A stretch of 64,000 nt of DNA, taken from Variovorax sp. PAMC28562. GTDB lineage: Bacteria > Pseudomonadota > Gammaproteobacteria > Burkholderiales > Burkholderiaceae_C. The translations under genes and the position numbers were made by a program. The DNA is taken from contig NZ_CP060296.1 in assembly GCF_014303735.1 (NCBI RefSeq), forward strand, positions 3,049,501 through 3,113,500, given 5' to 3'. Below are positions 52,654 through 61,182 of this stretch, one piece after another. Position 1 is the stretch's first letter. The number at the start of each line of letters is the position of its first letter. The notes beneath the pieces were generated by a model. That model was not told the origin of the DNA and made no database searches. It was given only the letters and a program-made list of their open reading frames with translations.

Positions 52654-54197
52654 TGTCGGAAGTGGCGTCGAAGGTCGTCGCGCTCGCTCCGGTGCGCATC
52701 GACAGCGGCCTCGTCGAAGGCGTGCGTGACGAAGCAACGGGCCTGTGTGCATGGCGCGGCATTCCCTTCGCGGCGGCACCTGTCGGCGACCTGCGCTGGC
52801 GCCCACCGGCACCGGTCGCCGCTTGGGACGGCGTGCGCCGTGCCGACAAGTTCTCGCCACAATGCACGCAGCCGGGCCGCGCGCCGGATTCGGTCTACGC
52901 CGAGTATTCCGGCGTGCAGCCGATGAGCGAAGACTGTCTCTACCTCAACGTGTGGACGCCGAACGAACCGGCGGATCGTGGCGGTGAAGCGCTGCCTGTC
53001 ATGGTATGGATTCATGGCGGTGCCTTCCAGCAAGGCGCGGCTTCCAACCCCGTGTTCGTGCGCGGTGACCTGGCAAAGCAGGGCGTGGTGCTGGTCACCT
53101 TCAACTACCGGCTCGGGCCCTTCGGCTTCATGGCGCATCCAGCCTTGAGTGCCGAGGCCGGCGGTGCATCGGGCAACTACGGTCTGCTCGACATGGCCGC
53201 GGCATTGCGCTGGGTGCAGCGCAACATCGCCGCGCTTGGCGGCGACCCGGCGCGCGTGACCGTGTTCGGCCAGTCGGCTGGTGCGCATGGCGTGATCGCG
53301 TTGATGGCGGCGCCCGAAGCGCACCGCCTCTTCAGGCACGCGATCGCGCAGAGCTTCGGCCTCAACGCGACGCCGAGCCTGGCGACCGGCGAGGCGCAAG
53401 GCGTCGAGTTCGCAGGTGGTGCCGATGCCGAGGCCGTCGCGTCGTTGCGCGCGCTCAGCGCAGACGATTTGATGCAGCGCTACCTCGCGCAAGCGCACCG
53501 CTTCATGCCGATCGTCGACGGCAAGTTCCTGCAGAAGCCGCTGGCCGAAAGCTTTGCGGCGGGTGAGCAGCAGCGCGTGCCGTTCCTGACCGGCTGGACG
53601 CGCGACGAAGGCTCGACATTCCCTGCTGCGTCATCGGCTGCGTCGTTCAAGACGCACCTGCTGAAGCGCTTCGGCGACCGTGCCGCAGAGGCGGAGCGCT
53701 TGTATCCCGCGGGCAGCGATGCCGAGGCGGTGACATCGAGCCGCGCGCTCTTCGGTGACGGGCTCTTCGCCGGTGGCGTGGTCGCGGCGGCAAATGCGCA
53801 GGCAGCGGTCGCGGCCACTTGGGTCTATCACTTTGCGCAGCTGCAGCCGTTCAAAAAAGGCCAGCGCTATCGCGAGTCCGGCGGTGCAGAACCGGCCGCG
53901 AAGCTCGGCGTGTTCCACAGCTCCGAGTACCCGTACATCTTCGGCACCACGCGCGTGCTCGATCGCGATTGGGGCGCGGACGACGACCGCATCACCGCGT
54001 CGATGCAGGGCTGGTGGACCAACTTCGCGAAGAGCGGCAACCCTAACCATGAAGGAGACGACCAAGGCCTGACGCATTGGCCGCAGTTCGATCCATCGGG
54101 TGCGAGTCAATTTACGAAGCCCACGGTGCTCGAAATCAAGGCTGAGCCCGTGCCCATCGACATCCCGCGCAAAGCCCATCTTTCTTTCTTGCGCTGA
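52653..54197 (+). CDS. Type-B carboxylesterase
   Basis: This 514-residue alpha/beta hydrolase carries the oxyanion motif VMVWIHGGAFQQG, the nucleophile Ser in FGQSAGAHG, a Glu in WTRDEGSTF and the His in GVFHSSEYPYIFG. It has no signal peptide, so it is cytosolic. The ATG overlaps the MFS stop (TGATG). It may split imported esters of quinate or shikimate with an aromatic acid; that is a guess from its position. The GTG three bases upstream is an alternative start. Confidence 0.88.
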   Translation: MSEVASKVVALAPVRIDSGLVEGVRDEATGLCAWRGIPFAAAPVGDLRWRPPAPVAAWDGVRRADKFSPQCTQPGRAPDSVYAEYSGVQPMSEDCLYLNVWTPNEPADRGGEALPVMVWIHGGAFQQGAASNPVFVRGDLAKQGVVLVTFNYRLGPFGFMAHPALSAEAGGASGNYGLLDMAAALRWVQRNIAALGGDPARVTVFGQSAGAHGVIALMAAPEAHRLFRHAIAQSFGLNATPSLATGEAQGVEFAGGADAEAVASLRALSADDLMQRYLAQAHRFMPIVDGKFLQKPLAESFAAGEQQRVPFLTGWTRDEGSTFPAASSAASFKTHLLKRFGDRAAEAERLYPAGSDAEAVTSSRALFGDGLFAGGVVAAANAQAAVAATWVYHFAQLQPFKKGQRYRESGGAEPAAKLGVFHSSEYPYIFGTTRVLDRDWGADDDRITASMQGWWTNFAKSGNPNHEGDDQGLTHWPQFDPSGASQFTKPTVLEIKAEPVPIDIPRKAHLSFLR

Positions 54198-54225
54198 CCT
54201 GCACCGACCTCTTCAGATCGTCACC

Positions 54226-55059
54226 ATGATTTCCGGCAAGACCACGCTCATCGCCCACCTGGGCTTCCCGACCGAAGCCTTCAAGGCGCCGATGATCTAC
54301 AACCCCTGGTTCGACCAGCAGGGCATCGATGCGGTGGTCGTGCCGATGGGCGTCAAGCCCGACGACTACGCTGCATCGCTCGCGTCGATCTTCAAGTTCA
54401 GCAACATACGCGGTGCGCTGGTGACCATGCCGCACAAGGTTTCGACAGTCGCGTTGATGGACGAGGTCACGCCGACAGCGCGCATCGCAGGCGCCTGCAA
54501 CGCCGTCCTGAAGCGACCCGATGGCACGCTGCTCGGCGACCAGTTCGATGGCGCCGGCTTCGTGCGCGGCGTCGAGCGCAAGGGCCGGCTTTTCAAGGGG
54601 ACGCGTGTGCTGGTGTCGGGTACGGGCGGTGTCGGCTCGGCCATTGCTGCGTCGATCGCTGCAGCGGGGGCGGCCGAGCTGGCGTTGTTCGACATGAGCG
54701 ATGCATCGGCCAACGCGCTGGCTGCGCGGCTGCGCGAGCACTACCCCAAGATGGTCGTTACCACTGGCTCCAAAGACCCGGCCGGCTTCGACGTCGTGGT
54801 CAACGCGACGCCGCTCGGCATGAAAGACGGCGACCCGTTGCCGTTCGACATCGACCGCATCGCGCCGGGCACCTTCGTCGGCGAGGTCGTGATGAAGTCC
54901 GAGTACACGCCGCTGCTGCAGGCCGCCAGGGACAAGGGCTGCGCGGTGCAGGTCGGCACCGACATGCTGTTCGAGATGATCCCGGCGTACCTCGAGTTCT
55001 TCGGTTTTGGCACCGCGTCGCCGGACGACCTGCGCGCCGTGGCGCAGTTACGCTACTGA
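54226..55059 (+). CDS. Shikimate/quinate dehydrogenase-like protein 2
   Basis: This 277-residue AroE-family protein keeps Lys71 (TMPHK), Asn92 (GACNAV) and Asp108 (DQFDGAG), with nucleotide loop VSGTGGVGSAIAASIAAAGA. The N-terminal substrate loop is GFPTEAFKAPMIYN, so the usual serine pair is missing, as in the first paralogue. ATG 54226 (MISGKTTLIAHLG) is chosen because upstream in-frame sequence overlaps the esterase gene. pcaB follows at once. Confidence 0.88.
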   Translation: MISGKTTLIAHLGFPTEAFKAPMIYNPWFDQQGIDAVVVPMGVKPDDYAASLASIFKFSNIRGALVTMPHKVSTVALMDEVTPTARIAGACNAVLKRPDGTLLGDQFDGAGFVRGVERKGRLFKGTRVLVSGTGGVGSAIAASIAAAGAAELALFDMSDASANALAARLREHYPKMVVTTGSKDPAGFDVVVNATPLGMKDGDPLPFDIDRIAPGTFVGEVVMKSEYTPLLQAARDKGCAVQVGTDMLFEMIPAYLEFFGFGTASPDDLRAVAQLRY

Positions 55060-55060
55060 C

Positions 55061-56272
55061 ATGAGCATCTTCGAAGGTTTTCTTTCCACATCCGAAACGC
55101 TGGCGGCGTTCAGCGACACCAATTTCGTCAGCGCGATGCTGCGCTTCGAGGCCGCGCTGGCGCGAGCGCAGGCAGCAGAGGGTCTGATCCCCGAAGCGGC
55201 GGCGCAGACCATCGTCGGCAGCTGCAAGGTGGAGCTGTTCGACGTCGCCAAGATCGTGCGCGAGAGTGGCCGTGCCGGCAGCGTCGCCATCCCGCTGGTC
55301 AAGACCCTGCGCGAGGCCGTCGGCCTGTTCAACAAGGACGCCGCGCCGTTCGTGCATTTCGGCAGCACCAGCCAGGATGTGATCGATACGGCGATGTCGC
55401 TGGTCACGCGCGAGGCGGTGGCATTGGTCGAAGCCGATCTGGCGAAGGCGGCCGATGCGCTGCTCAAGCTCGCCACGTTGCATGCGACCACGCCGATGCT
55501 GGCGCGCACGCTGATGCAGCCGGCGTCTGTCACCAGCTTCGGCTTCAAGTGCGCGGGCTGGGCGGCGCCGCTGGTGCGCAGCCGCCTGCGACTGCGCAGC
55601 GCCGCAAAGCGCGCGCTGCAGGTGCAGCTGGGGGGTGCGGTCGGCACGCTGGCGCAGATGCGCCGGCAGGGCACGGCGGTGCGCCGGCGCATGGCGACCG
55701 ACCTGGCGCTCGGCGATCCCGGCGCAACTTGGCACACGCAGCGCGACGAGTGGGTCGCCCTTGGCTGCGAGCTGGCGTTGATGACCGGCAGCCTCGGCAA
55801 GATCGCCGGCGACATCGCGCTGCTGGGCCAGTACGAAGTGGGCGAGGTCGCCGAGCCGAGCGAGCCCGGCCGCGGCGGCTCGTCGGCCATGCCGCACAAG
55901 CGCAATCCGGTGGCCTCGATGGTCGCCATCGCGGCCGCGCACCGCACGCCGCAGCGGGTGGCCGCGTTGTTGGCTGCCATGCCGCAAGAACACGAGCGTG
56001 CGCTCGGCGCCTGGCAGGCCGAGCTCGCCGAATGGCCGCAATTGCTGATGTCGGCGCACGGCAGCGTGCGAGCGATGGCGAGTGCCTTGCCGGGCCTGCA
56101 GGTCGATGCCGCACGCATGCGCGCCAACATCGAGCGGCTGCGTGCCGAGCTGCCGCAAGACGCAGCGGACGAATGGTTCTCGGTCGAGCTGGCCGCCAAC
56201 GCCGGTGACATCGCGCTGGCCGAAGTCGATGCGCTCAAGGCCCGACTCTCAAGCAAGGAAATTTCGCCATGA
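55061..56272 (+). CDS. pcaB: 3-carboxy-cis,cis-muconate cycloisomerase
   Basis: This 403-residue enzyme of the fumarase/aspartase superfamily turns 3-carboxymuconate into 4-carboxymuconolactone in the protocatechuate branch of the 3-oxoadipate pathway. The superfamily signature GSSAMPHKRNP (about 271-281) and FGSTSQDVIDTA (about 101-112) are clear. The ATG lies one base after the upstream stop, and the stop overlaps pcaC by four bases. Length is slightly below the 450 residues seen in some PcaB proteins, with the difference at the C-terminus. Confidence 0.93.
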   Translation: MSIFEGFLSTSETLAAFSDTNFVSAMLRFEAALARAQAAEGLIPEAAAQTIVGSCKVELFDVAKIVRESGRAGSVAIPLVKTLREAVGLFNKDAAPFVHFGSTSQDVIDTAMSLVTREAVALVEADLAKAADALLKLATLHATTPMLARTLMQPASVTSFGFKCAGWAAPLVRSRLRLRSAAKRALQVQLGGAVGTLAQMRRQGTAVRRRMATDLALGDPGATWHTQRDEWVALGCELALMTGSLGKIAGDIALLGQYEVGEVAEPSEPGRGGSSAMPHKRNPVASMVAIAAAHRTPQRVAALLAAMPQEHERALGAWQAELAEWPQLLMSAHGSVRAMASALPGLQVDAARMRANIERLRAELPQDAADEWFSVELAANAGDIALAEVDALKARLSSKEISP

Positions 56273-56703
56273 CCGATGACACCTACGAGTCCGGGCTCGT
56301 CAACCGCCGCCGCGTGCTGGGCGATGCATGGGTCGACAAGTCGCTGGCCAATCGCAACGACTTCAACGCCGAGTTCCAGGAGCTCATCACGCGCCATGCG
56401 TGGAACGACATCTGGGGTCGGCCGGCGCTGGGCGACAAGACGCGCCGCTACATGGTGCTGTCGATGATGCTGGGCATCCATGCGTACGAAGAGTTCGCGA
56501 TGCACGTGCGCGCCGCGCTCGATGGCCCGCCCGAGTCGCGCTTGACACCCGACGACATCAAGGAAGTGATCATGATGGCCGCCATCTACTGCGGCGTGCC
56601 GGTCGCCAACCATGCCTTCGGCATCGCAGCGGGCATCCTGCGCGAGAAGGGGCTGCTGCCCGCAGGCACACCAGTGACACCGAAACCACCAGGAACACCA
56701 TGA
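56269..56703 (+). CDS. pcaC: 4-carboxymuconolactone decarboxylase
   Basis: This 144-residue AhpD-like protein has the PcaC pattern: SGLVNRRRVLGDAWVDKSLA, HAWNDIWGRPALGDKTRRYM and EVIMMAAIYCGVPVANHAFG. It decarboxylates 4-carboxymuconolactone to 3-oxoadipate enol-lactone. It overlaps pcaB at its start and pcaD at its end (ATGA), so the three are translated as a unit. Confidence 0.94.
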   Translation: MTDDTYESGLVNRRRVLGDAWVDKSLANRNDFNAEFQELITRHAWNDIWGRPALGDKTRRYMVLSMMLGIHAYEEFAMHVRAALDGPPESRLTPDDIKEVIMMAAIYCGVPVANHAFGIAAGILREKGLLPAGTPVTPKPPGTP

Positions 56704-57464
56704 CCCGTCTCAACGTCCTGCGCGAAGGCGAAGGCCCGATCGTCGTGCTGAGCCATGCGCTCGGCTGCGACCTGCACATGTGGGACGGCGTGGCCGCGTT
56801 GCTGTCTCGCGCCCACACCGTGTTGCGCTACGACCACCGCAACCACGGCGCATCGGAAATCGTGCCTGGCGACTTGCGCATCGAAATACTGGCGCAAGAC
56901 GCGGCCGACCTCATCGCGCGCGAGGCCGACGGTGAGCCCGTGCACTTCGTCGGGCTCTCGATGGGCGGCATGACGGCGCAAGCGCTGGCAGTGCGGCACC
57001 CGGAATTGCTGAAGACGGTCGTGATCGCCAACTCGGCGGCTCATTACCCCGACCAAGCCTCATGGACAGCCCGTGAGGAAACCGTGCGAACCGGCGGCAT
57101 CGCAGCCATCGCGCCGGGCGCTGTCTCGCGCTGGCTCACGCCCGGCTACACCAGTACCAAGGACGGCACGGCCGCCGCACAGTCGCTGAAAGACCTGCTG
57201 CTGCGCAACGAGCAGCAGGCGTACATCGCAAGCTGCAAGGCGGTCGCGGCCATCGACTTTCGCGAGAGCAACCGACGCATCGCCGTGCCGACGCTGGTCA
57301 TCAGCGGCCTGCAGGACGAGGCCACGCCGATGGCGATGTCGGAAGCTATGGTGGCGGCCATCCCCGGCGCGCGGCTGGCGACCATCGACGCGGCGCACCT
57401 GAGCGCAGTGGAGCGCCCGGTCGAGTTCACGCAGTTGCTGATCGACTTCTGGCGCAGTCTCTGA
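56700..57464 (+). CDS. pcaD: 3-oxoadipate enol-lactonase
   Basis: This 254-residue alpha/beta hydrolase opens 3-oxoadipate enol-lactone. It has LSHALGCDLHMWDG near the N-terminus, nucleophile motif GLSMGGMTAQ and the C-terminal His in AAHLSAVERP. ATG 56700 overlaps the pcaC stop by four bases and gives the expected start. The pathway would then need PcaIJ and PcaF, which are not in the window. Confidence 0.93.
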   Translation: MTRLNVLREGEGPIVVLSHALGCDLHMWDGVAALLSRAHTVLRYDHRNHGASEIVPGDLRIEILAQDAADLIAREADGEPVHFVGLSMGGMTAQALAVRHPELLKTVVIANSAAHYPDQASWTAREETVRTGGIAAIAPGAVSRWLTPGYTSTKDGTAAAQSLKDLLLRNEQQAYIASCKAVAAIDFRESNRRIAVPTLVISGLQDEATPMAMSEAMVAAIPGARLATIDAAHLSAVERPVEFTQLLIDFWRSL

Positions 57465-57474
57465 AAGGAACGCG

Positions 57475-58167
57475 ATGACCGCACTGAAACCTGCGACCGA
57501 ACTCGCCGCTGCAGCGAGCAAGCCGTATCCCAACGACAGCGCCGAGTACCGCAAGGCACGCACGGCGCTGCTGGCCGAAGAGATCGAGCTTCGACGCCAC
57601 ATCGAGCGCGTCGCCGCACAACGCCGGGCCCTGCCCACGGGCGGCGAAGCGCGCGGCTACGAGTTCAAGGACGAGAACGGCAAGACATTGCCAATGATCG
57701 ATTTATTCGGTGAGCACGACACGCTCGTCACTTACTTCTGGATGTACGGCCCCGAGCGAAAGCGAGCCTGTCCGATGTGCACCGCGTTTCTCGGCGCGAT
57801 CGACACCCCGGCGCGCGACATCTCGCAGAAGGTGGCGATCGCCGTGATCGGGCGCTCGCCAGTCGAGCGTCAGTTGGCGTTCGCACGCGAGCGCGGCTGG
57901 CGCAACCTCGAGTTCTACGCGACCGTCGGCGACGACTTCGCTCGCGACTATCGCGGGCTCGCGCCGGATGGCAACGAATGGCCGGCGCTCGACGTGTGGG
58001 TCAAGCGTGACGGCAAGGTCTTCCATTTCTGGGGATCGGAACTCGGCGGCACGACCGACCCCGGCGAAGACGCTCGCGGTGCTCCAGACCCGACGCCGTT
58101 GTGGAACATCCTCGACCTCACGCCAGCGGGGCGCGGCAGCGACTGGTATCCGAAGCTGGCGTATTGA
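57475..58167 (+). CDS. DUF899 thioredoxin-like protein
   Basis: This 230-residue protein belongs to DUF899, a thioredoxin-fold family. The core is visible in TYFWMYGPERKRACPMCTAF (about 83-102) with a Cys-x-x-Cys, and the end matches WNILDLTPAGRGSDWYPKL. Function is not established. It starts ten bases after pcaD, so it is part of the same transcript, although it has no known role in this pathway. Confidence 0.88.
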   Translation: MTALKPATELAAAASKPYPNDSAEYRKARTALLAEEIELRRHIERVAAQRRALPTGGEARGYEFKDENGKTLPMIDLFGEHDTLVTYFWMYGPERKRACPMCTAFLGAIDTPARDISQKVAIAVIGRSPVERQLAFARERGWRNLEFYATVGDDFARDYRGLAPDGNEWPALDVWVKRDGKVFHFWGSELGGTTDPGEDARGAPDPTPLWNILDLTPAGRGSDWYPKLAY

Positions 58168-58240
58168 GTTGAGCGGCGCAGTGCCTTTCTACAGTCGCAC
58201 CCATGGCGTACCGCCTCACATCGAACGACTGATTGCCACC

Positions 58241-60181
58241 ATGCATCGCTCCATCGCGACCGTGTCCCTGAGCGGCACGCTGCGTCAAAAACTCGAAGCG
58301 ATTTCTGCTGCAGGTTTCGACGGCATCGAACTGTTCGAGAACGACTTCATCAACTTCAACGGCAGCGCGGCTGAACTCGGCCGCATCACCAAAGACCTGG
58401 GCCTGTCGATCGATCTGTACCAGCCGTTTCGTGATTTCGAAGCCATGCCGGAGCCGCAATTCCGCCGGAGCCTGGAGCGCGCCGAGCGCAAGTTCGACCT
58501 GATGCAAGCGCTGGGCGCGCCGCTGGTGCTGTGCTGCTCGAACACCTCGCCGGCAACGATCGACGACCCTGCGCTCGCCGCGGAGCAGTTGCATGAATTG
58601 GCCGACCGAGCCGCGCGTCGCAACCTGCGGGTCGGCTTCGAGGCACTGGCGTGGGGTTGCAAGACCCACCTCTACAGCCAGGCCTGGGACATCGTGCGCC
58701 GCGCCGATCATTCGCATCTGGGCTTGATCCTCGACAGCTTTCATACGCTGTCGCTGAAGGACGATCCGGCGGGCATTGCCGAGATCCCCGGCGACAAGAT
58801 CTTCTTTTTGCAGATGGCCGACGCGCCGCTGCTCGACATGTCGGTGCTGCAGTGGGCACGCCACCATCGCTCGTTTCCGGCGCAGGGCGATTTCGATGTC
58901 GTAACGTTTTTCGAGAAGGCGCTGCTGGCCGGCTACACCGGGCCGCTGTCGTTGGAGATTTTCAACGACGTGTTCCTCGAAACGCCGAACCGGCGCACCG
59001 CGGTCGATGCGATGCGCTCGCTGCTGTACCTTGAAAGCCAGGTGCGCGATCGTCTTCAAGTGCAGGCCGAGGCGCAGTCGACGACACGCGAAACTTCAAC
59101 CCGGTCGCAGCGCGTGCGCGACACCATCGAGTTGTTCAGCCCGCCGCCGATGCCGGCACTCTCGGGGATCACATTCATCGAGTTCGCAGCCGGCGAGGGT
59201 CCGGCGGGATCGGCCGGCACGCTCGGCGCGTTGCTGCAACAGCTTGGGTTCAAGCGCGTCGGGCAGCATCGCTCGAAGGCGGTCGCGTTGTATCGGCAGG
59301 GCGATATCCATCTCATCGTCAACGCGCAACCCGACTCGTTCGCGCGCAGTCGTTTCGAGGCGCACGGCACCACGGTGTGTGCGCTGGGCATTCGCACCGA
59401 CGATCCACAGGGCGCTGCCGCGCGCGCCACTGCCATGCGCTCGCAGCGGCATGACAGCCCGCTCGGTCCCGACGAAGTGCAGGTGCCCGCCATCGCGGCG
59501 CCGGGTGGCAACCTTTTGCACTTCGTGGCCTCGTCGCTCGGCAGCAATGGGCTGTACGAAGCGGACTTCATCATGGAAGACGACGCAGCGCCGACTTCTG
59601 GCGCGCCCGTCGTCGGGTTGAAGTCGATCGACCATGTCGCGTTCGGCCTCGCGGTCGATCAGCTCGACACCTGGGTGCTTTTCTCGCGCGCCGTGCTCGG
59701 CCTGGAACCCGGCGAGAGCCTGGAGCTGGCCGACCCCTTCGGCCTGATCCGCAGCCGCGGCGTCGCCAACGCCGACCGCAGCGTGCGGCTGGTACTCAAC
59801 GTGTCGATGAGCCAGCGCACCCGCACCGCGCGCACCGTGAGCGTGACGGGCGGCGGCGCGGTGCATCACATCGCGCTGGCCTGCGACGACATCTTCGAGA
59901 CGGTCGCTGCGCTGCGTGGGAACGGCGTGCGATTCGTGCCCATCTCCGACAACTACTACGACGACCTGCCGACCCGGCTCGACATCGACGCCGCGCTGCC
60001 CGACCGCATGCGCGCTGCCGGCGTGCTGTTCGACCGTTCGGCCACGGGCGACTACCTTCATATCTACACAGAGAGTTTCGAGCAGGGACTGTTTTTCGAA
60101 GTCGTGCAGCGCATCGGCGCATACGACGGCTATGGCGCCAGCAACGCACCGGCGCGCATGGCATCGCAGGCGCAGGAGTGA
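58241..60181 (+). CDS. qsuB: 3-dehydroshikimate dehydratase, QsuB-like fusion
   Basis: This 646-residue protein has an N-terminal sugar-phosphate isomerase/epimerase TIM barrel (about 1-285; GFEALAWGCKTHLYSQAWDI and LILDSFHTLSL are typical). The C-terminal half is a 4-hydroxyphenylpyruvate dioxygenase-like VOC domain. Its metal triad looks intact: His465 (IDHVAF), His543 (VHHIAL) and Glu620 (FFEVVQR). QsuB-type enzymes turn 3-dehydroshikimate into protocatechuate. ATG 58241 is chosen; the frame stays open upstream over the DUF899 gene. The function of the C-terminal domain in such fusions is unclear. Confidence 0.9.
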   Translation: MHRSIATVSLSGTLRQKLEAISAAGFDGIELFENDFINFNGSAAELGRITKDLGLSIDLYQPFRDFEAMPEPQFRRSLERAERKFDLMQALGAPLVLCCSNTSPATIDDPALAAEQLHELADRAARRNLRVGFEALAWGCKTHLYSQAWDIVRRADHSHLGLILDSFHTLSLKDDPAGIAEIPGDKIFFLQMADAPLLDMSVLQWARHHRSFPAQGDFDVVTFFEKALLAGYTGPLSLEIFNDVFLETPNRRTAVDAMRSLLYLESQVRDRLQVQAEAQSTTRETSTRSQRVRDTIELFSPPPMPALSGITFIEFAAGEGPAGSAGTLGALLQQLGFKRVGQHRSKAVALYRQGDIHLIVNAQPDSFARSRFEAHGTTVCALGIRTDDPQGAAARATAMRSQRHDSPLGPDEVQVPAIAAPGGNLLHFVASSLGSNGLYEADFIMEDDAAPTSGAPVVGLKSIDHVAFGLAVDQLDTWVLFSRAVLGLEPGESLELADPFGLIRSRGVANADRSVRLVLNVSMSQRTRTARTVSVTGGGAVHHIALACDDIFETVAALRGNGVRFVPISDNYYDDLPTRLDIDAALPDRMRAAGVLFDRSATGDYLHIYTESFEQGLFFEVVQRIGAYDGYGASNAPARMASQAQE

Positions 60182-60256
60182 ACTTGCCGCATCAAGTTTG
60201 TCGAGGGCAAAACCTTGCGCGCGATAAGGGTTGTGGTGCTTGTGAACAATGAAACG

Positions 60257-60931
60257 ATGACAACTCAACTGAAGATCGATTTCGTGTCCGATGTGTCGTG
60301 CCCCTGGTGCGCCGTCGGACTCGGTGCGCTCGAAGCGGCGCTGGCTCGTGTCGCGCCCGACGTCAAGGCCGAGCTGCACTTTCAGCCGTTCGAGCTGAAC
60401 CCGCAGATGCCGAAGGAAGGGCAAGACACCTTCGAGCATCTGAACCAGAAGTACGGCTCGTCGCGCGAGCAGCAGGCGGAGGCGCGAGAGATGATCCGTG
60501 CGCGCGGCGCTGCGGTCGGCTTCCAGTTCAGTGCCGGCGGCCGGCCGCGCATCTACAACACCTTCGATGCGCATCGGCTGCTGCACTGGGCCGAGCTGGA
60601 AGACGTTAACAAGCAGATCGTGCTCAAGAAGTCGCTGCTCAAGGCCTACTTCACCGACAGCGAAAACCCTTCGGACGCCGAGGTGCTGGTGCGGCTCGCC
60701 GGCGCAGCGGGGCTCGACGAAGCGCGTGCACGCGAGATTCTGGCGAGCGACGAGTACGCCGAAGAAACGCGCGAGCGCGAACGCATGTACACCGACGCCG
60801 GCATCCACTCGGTGCCCGCGATCATCATCAACAACCAGCACCTGATTTCGGGCGGCCAGCCGGTCGAAGTGTTCGAACGCGCGCTGCGGCAGATCGCCGG
60901 CGCGGCCCCGGCGAGGCTGTCGACAGCCTGA
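60257..60931 (+). CDS. FrnE-like DsbA-family oxidoreductase
   Basis: This 224-residue protein has a thioredoxin fold with CPWC in FVSDVSCPWCAVGLGALE (about residues 8-25), an inserted helical domain, and the cis-Pro loop HSVPAIIINNQHLISGGQPV. It has no signal peptide, so it is cytosolic, as expected for FrnE. It may reduce or isomerise disulfides in stress. ATG 60257 is favoured; a GTG at 60242 is the alternative. Confidence 0.9.
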   Translation: MTTQLKIDFVSDVSCPWCAVGLGALEAALARVAPDVKAELHFQPFELNPQMPKEGQDTFEHLNQKYGSSREQQAEAREMIRARGAAVGFQFSAGGRPRIYNTFDAHRLLHWAELEDVNKQIVLKKSLLKAYFTDSENPSDAEVLVRLAGAAGLDEARAREILASDEYAEETRERERMYTDAGIHSVPAIIINNQHLISGGQPVEVFERALRQIAGAAPARLSTA

Positions 60932-61059
60932 CTTGTGCGGGCACAAGGAGTAAATTAATTCCCTTTGTGCATTGCGGGTAAAGCAGGTCAACGCCGGTGT
61001 GTCCTGGCGGGTTGAGAGGAGGCGGCTGTTGCCGTTGTTCACCCGTCAAGGACACTGAC

Positions 61060-61182
61060 ATGAAGACAAGGTTTATCGCGGCACTGGCATTCGCTGCCGC
61101 TGCCGTTGCAGCCACTGCGGCGCTTGACGCGGCGCAACATGCCATCGGCGATGTGCGGCGTCACGACATGCGCCGCGAATGA
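61060..61182 (+). CDS. Small exported peptide upstream of DUF1800
   Basis: This 40-residue ORF starts MKTRFIAALAFAAAAVAATA, a signal-peptide-like sequence, and ends HAIGDVRRHDMRRE. An AAGGA ribosome-binding site precedes ATG 61060. Its stop overlaps the next gene's ATG (ATGA), which supports real translation and coupling. It may be a small periplasmic peptide or a leader that drives translation of the lipoprotein gene. No family is known. Confidence 0.6.
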   Translation: MKTRFIAALAFAAAAVAATAALDAAQHAIGDVRRHDMRRE

